Below are positions 1-11,500 of a stretch of 64,000 nucleotides of DNA, piece after piece; within the stretch, counting starts at the first letter, position 1, and the number at the start of each line of letters is the position of its first letter. The position numbers and the translations under genes are program-made. This stretch comes from Phoronis australis (Eukaryota; Phoronida; Phoronidae): the NCBI GenBank assembly GCA_002633005.1, contig NMRA01000010.1, positions 1,173,252 through 1,237,251 on the forward strand, given 5' to 3'. Below the pieces are notes generated by a model, which ran no database searches, was not told where the DNA came from, and worked only from the letters and a program-made list of their open reading frames with translations.

Positions 1-484
1 GATTGATTATACATTTTTATGCTTTTTGACCATTCAGACCAGGAGTACATTCTGTTATCTCGAAATAATTTTGAACTGAAATTCGGAACTGCTGGTAGTC
101 CTTGTCTACGTGACCGTCAGTTAAGTTGTTTATTATGGGAGTGCACTGATCAAACAGGAAAAATGGGTCAGCACGTGACCACAACTGGGTTAAAACGACA
201 GCACAGCTACCGTCTGCTACGCAGGTGAACATGTTCAACGTCTGCGAAGTATAGTGAAATAATGAGCATAATTCGCAATAATCGGTCTCACCTGAGGCGC
301 CATATTATGCAGCAAACTTTCTATGCAAGCGTTCGGAGTTTGACCACACTCTACATTTTCGAAACTATTTGTTAATTAGAGTGCGCAGAGTACGCACTTG
401 GTGGCGATAAAGTTCTTTTCAAAGTGTTAGGCGATCCCAGTATGTGGCTTAGTACGTGTGGTGACTCAGATCATAAGGTAAGAT

Positions 485-645
485 TAACCGCCCAGGGCGG
501 TTGCCTGTCGTAATAAGCGCCCATGTTCAGTTAACCGCCCCCCCCCCCGATTTCTTGAAATTTCACGTTTAAGCGCCCATGTCTGGTTAACCGCCCACCC
601 CCGATTTTTTGGGTTCGCCAATTTAACCGCCCAGGGCGTTAACCC
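485..645. repeat. C-rich direct repeat with AACCGCCC motif
   Basis: Two close copies of a unit beginning TAAGCGCCCATGT and continuing through GTTAACCGCCC, a run of C and GATTT lie at about 517-560 and 572-615. They are bracketed by TTAACCGCCCAGGGCG at about 486 and 622. The outer motifs make this look like a short mobile or satellite-derived repeat rather than a gene. A related AAACGCCC-type sequence is seen near 34970-35050. Confidence 0.55.
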
Positions 646-1149
646 GAACGATTACGGTAATATGATATTCGGTAATTTATTAGAACAACTGTATTGAGGT
701 TCAATGATCAACTTCTGCTGCCTAAGTCTTGAAGGGTTACAGTTCTGTTTTGGCTGGCAAGGTGTTAACAGAGAATGAAGAAAAACTGAAAAGAAGAAGA
801 AAGGCAGCAGAGATAAGTGGTGTTAACAATAACAACAGCAGAAGTCAAATAAAGAGGACACAAATAGAAAATGAGTAAGGTCTATCTGGAATAAAACAAT
901 CAAGATTTATTTTCCAAAACTGAAATTCTGAACCAATTTTAATCGAATTAAAAATCGATATCATATCAGTACAACAGTTTGTGGTTGAACTAGAATTGTT
1001 GTAAACCTCTTTCCACTATTTTCTTGGCCTTTTTCTTTGTGGTTTTCTGTTCTTTAAAAAGGCGGCAGCATATGATGATCGTAGGGTTCATTATAAAATG
1101 GCTGCCAAAAAGCAATGTACAGTTGAAACAACTCGGCATTAATAAGAAA

Positions 1150-1330
1150 ACTCCCAGATTTCATTTGGCAGTTCGAGGGTGCAAATATCTTACATGAAAA
1201 ATCCTGCCTAATACTTTGCTCTCCCCCCCTTAACTAAAAATCCTACATGGGCAGCACATCATAGCCTGATAGGGGGCTGGGGGAGTCTGCAGCCCCCTCT
1301 TTTTTCAGTAGTGCGGCGCCACCCATGTAC
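1150..1330. repeat. Dispersed transposon-like repeat, partial copy
   Basis: The stretch CATTTGGCAGTTCG, then a C-rich run, then CTTAACTNAAAATNC closely matches the repeat at 31788-31941. These are copies of one dispersed family, of which this one looks truncated. No coding potential. Confidence 0.5.
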
Positions 1331-1566
1331 TATTAGATCGTATCATGGCAGCAAAACATCAGAAAGTAGACAAAACACCATTTGGGAAAACAAACCACTC
1401 TTAACATGAAGGATTTCATCATTTACGCAACAAACTCTTTGTAACAACTTTATTTTGAACGGCGAAGTTGCGATGCCATTGGACTTCAGCGTAGCGGCTC
1501 GTGGCACTGACATGAGGCCACTTAGTAAACTAACGACTGCTGTTTGAAAAGAGACATCTAGTTGAG

Positions 1567-1724
1567 AAAACAGATCAAGTTTGAGTTTAATACTGGAATA
1601 AAACCTTACAAAAATTAGCGATGTTTCGTCCGCATCTCAAGCTGAAGTCCGTGAGATGCGGACGCAATGTCGCTAATTTTTGTAAGTTTTTATTGCTGTA
1701 TTAGACTCAAACTTGATCTGTTTG
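1567..1724. repeat. Long foldback (inverted repeat) element
   Basis: The left arm (1567-1639) starts AAACAGATCAAGTTTGAG and ends CCGCATCTCA. The right arm (1651-1724) is its near-perfect reverse complement. The loop is about 11 bases. With arms of about 72 bases and no coding capacity, it resembles a foldback MITE and would form one long hairpin if transcribed. Confidence 0.8.
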
Positions 1725-3210
1725 AAACAGAATGAAGAAATATTTTACTCAATACTTTTGATGTCAAGGTCAACGAAGTCCAAAAAGTCTGAGATAAAGT
1801 AAACTTTTCCCACGAAGTAGACAGGCCAAGTGAAGTTACTTTGTAAAGCCAGTCGCAATTTTATGTCGTGGCAGCCGAGTCTACGTTTTCTCTCAGTCTA
1901 ATGTCATTCACAGCATTCTTATAGTCAATACCCGCATTTGGTGTCTGAACTCGATGTTCTGAAGTTGATACAACCTTAAACTTCTGCACTACCAGAATTC
2001 TTGCACAATATCCCTCCAATGAATTTAAATTAGGTAGATTGAACATAACGATCCACGTGCGTTTTCCATTTACTTGGAAGGGAGTATTAGGTCTGTTGAC
2101 GAAAACCAATATTTCTTGAAAGATTTGACTGGGTTGTCCAAAGCTTGCAACTATGGAATAAACATAATTTTCAGGATTGCCTCAAACTCATTCTTCCAGC
2201 TGAGAACCATCTATTTTCAACTCAAGTTGGAGAGAATTGTAAGAATACCGATATCGGATGTTGTCATAAAAAATTCGGTCCACCGTTCATTACACGAAAA
2301 TTTGCGATTCGTTGACTGGGCCCGGCAGTATCACCGCCATCCGGATCTGGATTATCTGTCATATCTGCATCTGAGTCAACGTCAGTATCCGAAATATCTC
2401 TCGGTTTTCAAAATAATCCTTAGCAGTCCTTCTACGCCTTCTCGCGGCAGACAACATTACTAAGCAGAATGCGCATGTCAATCGATAAGGGAAGCCATGA
2501 TGGAGTTTAATAACGTAAGGACCATGCAATGAAAACAAGACTGCGAGATATCACCATATATTTTCAATGAGAGCACGTGATTTTGGCTACAATTTCTCAC
2601 AGCGAGACATATATTTTGAACTTTACTCAGTGACGTCACTAGCTGTCCCAAATCTCTGATTACTCCCCCAAAACCGCAAACGTCGCGCATGCCCGTTACC
2701 GAAGTTGTTGTAAACTGTTTGGCAGATTTTCAGAGGGAGTATGCACCACAGATATAATACGTATGGTGCCAATGAAACTCCTTATAAGTTAATGAGATGA
2801 ATTCCGTCAATCTTGATGGGCCGGTGGCACCTAAAGTAACCAAGGTAATGTTCATCTAAGTGAGAAATACCCAAACAACAACCAATGACAGTCATCAAAA
2901 GCGTTTGCATGCAAAGTTTTGTTGAGACTGGTGCCGGTAAGTCAGACCAGTGTCGTGGGGCCCACGGAATATTGAAAAATGCGCTACGAATATAAAATTC
3001 TGGCTACCCAAAACATGGCCGTTGTAAAAACTCTGCTGCTTGAGTAAGATCGGTGGTTAGGCTTTCCGCAACTGACCATGGAGCCTTTATTCAGTTTCAA
3101 AGGGCTATGGCCAGTTGCTGTCAGGCGTAATTTGAACCAGGGAAGGCCTTATTAACGATTACGACACCTTTTTTACGAACTGGTCCCTATTTTTTAAACT
3201 GGTCGCAAAA

Positions 3211-3290
3211 TTTTTAAACAGGACGCGGGACATTTAAACAGGACGCGGGAATTTAAACAGGACGCGCGTTTGGCAAAACAGGACGCTGCT
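3211..3290. repeat. Minisatellite, unit about 18 bp
   Basis: Four consecutive units share the core AAACAGGACGCG, with diverged extra units just upstream (AAACTGGTCGC). Imperfect, no coding meaning. Confidence 0.6.
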
Positions 3291-5167
3291 ACACGTTAAA
3301 GGCGGTCGTGGAGAACACTGAACATCAATTTCCCGACTAATCAAAATTAGGCCTTCCGAACAATAGAAAACTCGCCATGAAATTTTGGCCTTGACTTCGA
3401 GAAAAGAACTTGAGGAGGTGTGCATGCATCTAAACTACATCCTGTCCAAATTTCAGGTTTGTAAGCGAGAGTATAGTGCTCTTTTGGATTGGGGGAACAA
3501 GAGAACAAGAGGTACTTTTTCGAAAGTTGATCCCATGGCGGAAAATCATGTGCTAAAAAAGCTTACAAAAATGATTTATCAGCCGTAATTCGTGACAAAA
3601 AGATTACAAACTCATAAGGTAACAATTTATTACTTGAAACTGTCTTATAGTTAACTTTGAAGTCTGAAATCGGGTAATTTACAGATGTGGGTTTTACACG
3701 GAGGCAGATATGGAGCATCATGACCTACTTTTTGATTGTCCTCCCAATTTATGCACTGTACCTGTTTGAGCTAGTTAAGCCACTGGCCTGGAATTGAGGG
3801 TGCCTTGATTTTGTTTTCTTCGAACACTGCGCGTTTTAGTAAATTACAGCTATTCAAGTCAAAGGTGGTCGCCGTACTTAGAAACAGTAAACTGAAAGGG
3901 GTTTCCCAGATTTCAACCAATGGGAATGATTGAATGTTATGATGTCGGTTTTATTACTTTAACGAATGAGAAACCATGTTAAACAACATTCAACAGTGCT
4001 ACCTTTCGTAGCACTGTGAAAGAGTGTAGTTCTCATAGACAGTAACCACCATCTCTAGTTGAACTACAGACGGTGACGCTCATATAGGCTCCTTCATACA
4101 CTGGAAGCTTTTCGGCGAATTATTCTTCACACTGATTAAAAAATAAAAGTCACGTTATAAGTACCTTTTGCGCATAGAAGGACACTTTAGGAGGCCGTCG
4201 ATGTCTTTATTTCCTTCCAACTTGAACAACCGCTCCCGTTGTCAAACTTTTTCTTCTAGCAGTCCCTCATTCAGTTCCCAAAACAGACCTAAAATGCATA
4301 GGATCACAGAGAACTGTGACTCCCTCTACTAAACGTAGGCATACTGGTAACTAAAGCATACTCAGAAGTATCGCACACAGGTTTACCTCACTAGGGATAT
4401 AAGGATAAATAAAGAGACTTGGTAGTAGAAAGTATTTGGTGAATGAATTGGTGTTTAATGACATACCCAACACACTGCCTAAGGCTAAACTTGCACAACT
4501 ACAAGGACGTAATAAATAAATAATAAATACACTCACAAAACACCAAGGAAGAATAAAAAAACAGTTAAATTACCAAGCAGACCAAGAAACCACTTGTCCA
4601 ACTCACTAGTAACCCGCTGGCACGATACCACTCTCCTATCCAACTTTACCGTCCCCCCTCGGACCTAAAGAAAGTGCCCTGGTCAGGTAAAAGTTCTCAA
4701 GAAAAGTGGTTGAATACTCCTAGAAAACCCTAACTAGTGCCAACTACACCAATTGTTGTATTCCTACAGGTTCACTACTAGTAGCTAGGCTTCTAGAAGT
4801 ACTCACCAGTTTAAACGCAGCTATCCGAGCTTGAATAAAACCCAATCTAGGTGCTCATCCCAGATTACTAGCTGAAATATTGCCAGCAGCCTCCCGCTGG
4901 CAGTAGGAATAAAACCAACACCTGGAGAACCATAAAACGAACATATCATTAGACACCACAGATAGATCAAGGACGAACGATGTTGATGACTATATCGCAA
5001 TCAACAAACCAAGTAACAACAAACCTCTCAGAACTTTGTGAATTGTCCTTTTTTAAAAAAAATTTAGTACTGACCAAATCAATTCTTCTGGAAATAACAA
5101 AAATTAAATTTCAAGTATGTGAAAGGAAATTCTCCCCATCAGGAGATATATGCAAGTTCAAGCCAGT

Positions 5168-5224
5168 GAAATTCGCCTGATATGTTGAAATTCACCAGAT
5201 ACAATGAAATTCTCCCGATTTAAG
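5168..5224. repeat. Three 19-bp tandem units
   Basis: Three units of exactly 19 bases each begin GAAATTC and contain CC(T/A)GAT or CCCGAT. A related GAAATTCTCCCCATCAGG unit lies just upstream at about 5126. Confidence 0.55.
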
Positions 5225-8200
5225 AACCTGCTTCTGCAGTGCAACGTTCTTGTGGAAAAAATGTGATGTATAATCTTTAACTTCTGGAACAACTGAAATT
5301 ATACCTATCAGGCAATTACATCGCGTTGTGGTCCCTCATAAAAGTTACTCATTTAAAAATAAAGCGAATAACACATATATACATTGAGTTATAATCAACA
5401 CATACCGTTACTGGAGACAATTTTGTCGACACAACTTGAATAACTCCATGAAAATCAGAAATTGATGGGGAGTGATGTAGCCCCTGTATAGCTAACTGAG
5501 GAGCTACGTGTTGCCTAACATCACAACATGATGTCTGCAACTCTCACGTGTTCACTAGTTATATTTATTGACATTGACACCAGTAAATACTAGTATCAGT
5601 ACCTCCAGGTAATAATACAATTGGTAACATTCACAATCTAGGCATCGTGGACGTCTTAAGTTATTAAGTTACTGGAAGATGATCATTGCCCATGCTCATT
5701 AGACACTTGGCCGAACTACAAGAAAATTCGAAAGCCCCTCCATGCAGAGTTGACACCTTTTCCGGGCACCCAATCAGCGGTAGTTTTCTTAGTTGCTAGA
5801 CCCTGTTGTTTACCCTTTTGAATTGTTTGGAATTGAAATGGGACGAGATTTTATGATTATTGACAAAGTTTTGACTTTTTAATATTATACGTCTATTTTT
5901 AATGGACGAAAGGAAGTTTGGCAACCGTGCTGTAGAATGTGGTTTTTTTGAAAGTTAGAAATTGTCAAACTCGGATTCAGCAATATTTACTCCTAATATG
6001 CTAGCGGTGCACTCTGTTTAACAACATTTTGAACAAAAATTTTATTTTACCTCCAGTCTTTGCAGCAACTTGAACATATTCCGCAAGTTCAAGTAATGCT
6101 TACAGCATTATCATAATGCAGCATGGAGGCAGATCCAGTTTGTACATAACTAAATTAATAGCACTTGCAAAACTTGCAAGTGGCCAAAAAGTTAATTTTG
6201 ACCCCTGATTACTACGACAGATTACGGTATTCTCTCCAGGTAAGGAATGCTCTAACATTACAGCCACCAAAAATTATGCGCTGTTTTTGTTACCTTTTCC
6301 TAGTGAAGTACTAATGGGAATTCGTGGACGATTACATTTCTTCCCTTACAAACAGTCACACTAAAATGTTATGCCAAAGCAGCATTTGCTCCTTTGTTGA
6401 AATGAGTTTTGTTGGCGATCTCAACTGCATACAAAATTTGTGCCATATGGCAGTGTCGTGCGCTTATCGTGCTCTGCGATATTACACGTGTTGTGTAAGC
6501 TAATGACTTGGCTGACTGAGAAAGCGACATCCATTTAAAAGTGAGGGAAACACTCTTTGATCGGCACTGACATCAGAAACAAAAAAGGTGCTAGTCTTTC
6601 TTTATATACCAAACACATCCACTTGGACAGTGATTTCTCTGCTACTAGAATCACTGCATTCAAGGTTTACCGGAGTTTGTAGCATGCGTTTAAGTATTTT
6701 CTGTCTGGTATAGTGACTAAAGTTGTTCACAAAAGCGCAGTTGCCCACGAAGTGCTGCATTTAAAGATAAATGGGTGCATGGTCCCTAGCTGTCATTCGG
6801 GTCACTGTGACCAATCCTGACTGATTTGACTGGCTGTTACAGCATTCACACTGTCTTTTTAATATGGGAGTGCTATTGACTAAAAAAATTATTTTAGGCA
6901 ATTTGGTATACATACCAAACGTGCGCAGGCCACTCAGGTGGGCCCATTGCTCTGATCACCTGAAATTTTTTTGTGGTGTATTTAGGTAAATTGAAGCTGA
7001 AGAGTTTGAGACCGAGGGTCTAACAGTGGGTCTCAAATCCACAACCTTGGGGAATGGAAGCGACATTTATCCCACTATGGCCAAACTGCTTTCTCTACCA
7101 TTGGTTAATCGTGGCCGCAGTAGTTAAAAATATATATGTCTTATAATGTGTTAATGCTTTCGTTGTTGCAAGATTCGAAAGAACTAAACACAAGCGTGAA
7201 CCACTACAGAGAGTTCGACATTCTAATGAATGTCGTGCTGTCTCAGTTGTAAGCTGACCCTGTGTAGGCAAGAACCTCCGCTGGGCTTGAGGGTTGTACT
7301 AGCCTTCATACATTTAACTACCAACATACGAAAGCTACTTCAAAAAGCTACTTCAAATACGTGGGCCGGACTCTGAATTCAGGTGTTCCTGGGTCCTTAG
7401 TTTTAGACAAGGAAGGAGCATCAAATGTCTTTGCGTACCCAAAATAATGATCAGAAGCAGAGGATACCACACTAGCTTAGTGCATAATTATCAGCTTTTG
7501 ATTTGACACATCTGTCTAATTATACTCTTAAGATATACATTCAAACCATTCTTGATCAGTTTTCGCACCTGTTATGGGGAGAAAATTTGTTTTTGTATTT
7601 ACACAATAGTCGAATGCAAATGAAGTGGTTCCTCTGTTACAGTAACGCATAGGCAAACTTTATACTCAACTACATCATTTAATGTGCGGTAGGCTAAGTA
7701 TTCAGGTAGTTTACTGTTGTGTGTTTGTTTAAATATTGATACTAACACAGTTAATATGAGGCTTTATTAAATTCCTTCTAGTTAACAGCATCAAACACCA
7801 ATTGTAGCCTACATCAGATGTGGGTATGGCTCTAATGTGATGTTTCAATATAGAGTATTATAGTGTGAGCCAGTTAATTTCATTAACTTGCCAATTTCAC
7901 AAAGCTGTACTACCTGTGGTCACAAGAAAGGAAGATGGATGTCTCAGCTTTGATCTCCTGCTATTCTGAAATCATAAATCTATCGCACATCAACAGAGTT
8001 TGTTGTTGCGGTTGTAAATGTCAGCTCAGGGGCAAAGGGTGTTTTGTTACCAACCAGATTACAACCACAAAAACGTAATTGCATTTCTCAAGCCACTGAT
8101 AGAGGTGCTTGAAATTTTGCATTCTTATTCCTATCATGGATGGGAGTTTACCTGTCCAGTCAATTTGTTAACAGACCCCATTCAGATTACCTCTGGGAAT

Positions 8201-8560
8201 TTTAGCACATAAAACATTTACAAAAATGTGTGTGTTGAAATTAATGGGTGTGTGCTTACAGCAGTTGCACCCATTGTATGTTCCCGTGGTGATGGATTAA
8301 GGCACACCCGGTCCATAACCGGTTATAATTTTCAAAATGCTTAGTTATTCATTTACAGTACTGTGTTAATCTAACCTAACTATTGTTGTTTTTTGAACAT
8401 TTCGATTTTATTTGACTGGATCCCAAGATATAACACTGGCATCGCAGTAAACAATGGAATTAGTAATTCGAATTTACAATCACTCTCTGTGTGTTATTTT
8501 TTCAGGTAAAGCCTATGTGTTCAATCATCCCCAACTCGATGCAATCTAGTTCTTACCAAG

Positions 8561-11500
8561 ATGTCAATAGAACTCCGAATTGAAAGCTTGCTCAAGAATG
8601 ATGCAGCTCGTGTATTTATCAAAGCTAACCCCGCTCAAACTGTTGACAGTCTGATATCAGCGTACTGCATTGAAAAGGGTATCCGCCAACGTACCAGCTA
8701 TGTGTTAACTACGGACTTGAATCAGTGTTTACCTAACGTGTCTACGGTTGGAGCATGCGGACTGAAAAATGGCGACATACTCTATCTCAAGACTGAAAGT
8801 AAGATTCCCAATTTCATTTTCCTTACACGCAGATTCATATGGCTCCTAAATAAGGCCAAAAAGCTTAGTTGGTTCTGTTCAGTACTCCGACACATTTTGA
8901 GACCTGTGCTCACTGACTGAAATAGATCATAAAAAAGTGCCCGCCCACATCAATTTCAATTGAGATCTTGTTTTTGGAAACCTGCACACACAAATGCCAT
9001 GATTTTCCAAGCAGTTCATAATTCCCTGTACATGTGAATAAATTTTGTTGCATAGTAGACGCTAAACTTGTTAAATGTCAATTTCGAGATGTCAGCCATT
9101 CTTAAATGCACTGGAACAGAGGCTAACAAGACGATGCCCCTAGCAACCAGTGCTCCGGTGGACTCTGAATTAGGAGTGAAACAATCAAAAGGATAAGAAT
9201 TACCTAATTTGATTGTGTAAAACCTGCAACTAATGCAACAAACACTCTGCAGAATAGACTCTGGGTGGTTCTTCCTCTCAAACGTGGTGTTAGACCTTTT
9301 ATAACCTTTGGGCATGAGGATTATCTTGCATGGCAATCCTAATAAGAAGGCCCTCTGACAGTGACACTCTGACCATCAAGAACAAAGTTCCCTAATTCAC
9401 TCCAAGCGATTATAATTCATCTGATCTCCAAAAGATGGTAGCACATGCACCCCTGTTACAGCTTATAAGGGCGGGTGATCTACACAAGGTGTGTCTACCC
9501 TCAGCCGTGTATTGTCATCTGCCACTTGTGAGTAGTCTAAGCCTGGTCCTTGTATGGATGGAATCCGATATTCATGAGGATTCCTTGGGCCTGACAGAGA
9601 TGTGATGTGCAACGAATTATGTCACAGATATGTAGAGAAGTCATCTGCACTGAGGCTGTAGGAAACAAGTTGAAAAAAACTTGTCTTGGTGGGTATTTGG
9701 CTTCATTCTAGCTACAGTCTCTGTTACGGTTGCCTTTCTTTATCTTCTTTTGCTTGTTTAGTGACGCGGCATTCAACTGTGTCGGGTTTTGCCTCGATGT
9801 TTTGAGTGAATTCCAAACTAAGGAACTATTTCTCCTAATTACTAGTTTTAAATTTCTGTTTGTGAGCAAAAAGAAGTCACCAGGAAAGAAAATCTTCATT
9901 TGTGTACAACCGTCGGTTCACCCAACTTCTTTTGCCATGTACATCAGAGTGTGTATTGCCTTATTGATGTCTGGCTCAAAGCTTTGTGTAACGCATAGTT
10001 CACTTCCCACAGTTTGGTCCCTTGTCAATAAGGCCCTACCTAACCTTAATTAAATTATTTTTAATGAGGAGGAAGATAAAAGTATTTTGCTCTAGACATA
10101 TATGGCATATTCAGGGCTTGGAATTTTCCTCTTTCAAGAGGATTTCCTCTTTTGTGATGTTAATTTCCTCTTATCTGATTTCCTGTTTCCTCTTTTTTCG
10201 TCTCTGTTTTCATTATTTTGACTTTATTCTTGTAAAAACATTTATTTCATTAAAAATTTACATCACAAATTTTTCTATTACACAAGCCTATTTATTTGTG
10301 GAATGATACATCACCTGGAAAAATTTCGTCTTTTTTTGTCCTTGGTCATTCCAAGTCCTGGATCCATATTACCGTAATGTCTGACGTATGCTCAACATAA
10401 ATTGTATAGCTATAGTGAGCAAAATAAAGACACTGTAGAAGCAGCAGGAAAACTGATAGAGGGGACATTGTTGTTGTCAGTATGCCATGTTTTCTTCTCA
10501 GCTCTTATCACACCTTTAAACTGTGATCATTTTGTTTGGTTTAGGCACTTATGGTAGAGTAATGTTGTTAAATGGTGAACAAGTGCTATTTTTATGGAAT
10601 TTTTAAATGTTCTTGTTGTCGAGAGGTCTAAAGCAGGTTTGACTGTTGGTTGTTTGCATTATTTGCCAGCAGTCATGATAAGTCTAGGTTTAGTTCATTC
10701 ATAATTACCCAGCATCAAGGTAGACATACCCCAGCTGCCAGCCTTTGTTATCCTGGTGATGTCAGAGGTCAAGTTTTATGATGTATATGTTTCTGCACAA
10801 ACAGACACATTGCATATTATACCAGCTGCTTTCTACAATTATACAATAATCATTAATAAATAGTTCTTAAGGGTAAATGATGAAATTCTGTAAAAGCACA
10901 GTAATTTCATCAAAGGTTATTTTGTGAAACTGCATCAAAAGAAAACTACGGTTGTCAGTGCAAATCATTAAAGATTTTGTTGGAAAAACACTTCATGGTA
11001 AACTGTCTTTAAGTATTAATAGATTTTGAATACCACATGTCCTGCATACAACTCTCTTGTGTTGTAAGGGCATGGAATCAAGGTCATAAAGACAAAATGC
11101 AATAATTTCTTTCATCCACATGCACATTTTGGACATTTTTGGGGGGAATCACCTGGAATAGCCTACATCACAAGAATGGTGATTGTATGGCATAGTGGTT
11201 GGAAAGATTGGTTTATAGTACAGTTGTGTGTCTATTTTTTGTTTTGATGAAGAAAATTTGTTTGCCAAAACCGGCAATATTTTAGAGCTAATTAGACTGT
11301 GACTGTGAATCTCTGTCAGTTCATCTCTCAATTTTCCTCAGATTTGACAGGTGCACAAAATTTGAACTCATTTGTTATTAAATGAAAAAGCGTCAACTGA
11401 TTACTTTGGTAAATTGTTTTCAAAATAGATTTAGAATTTGGCGTCTATAGACAAGCTAGTCAAACATCCTGCTGCAGTGTAGAATATCTTTGTTTATGGA

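Larger units (their letters stand above)
1..8504. other. Intergenic region upstream of the ENTPD gene
   Basis: I see no supportable gene here. The open frames are short (longest 129 codons at 2074-2463), show no recognisable domain and have no splice partners. The region carries a C-rich direct repeat, a transposon-like repeat, a long foldback and two small minisatellites, listed separately. The rest is AT-rich single-copy-looking sequence. A distant promoter or 5-prime untranslated exon of the downstream ENTPD gene could lie here, because an acceptor-like tract ends at 8505. Confidence 0.6.

Noticed and set aside
2074-2463. 129-codon open frame
   Set aside because: No domain, no splice context and overlapping open frame on the other strand; compatible with chance.
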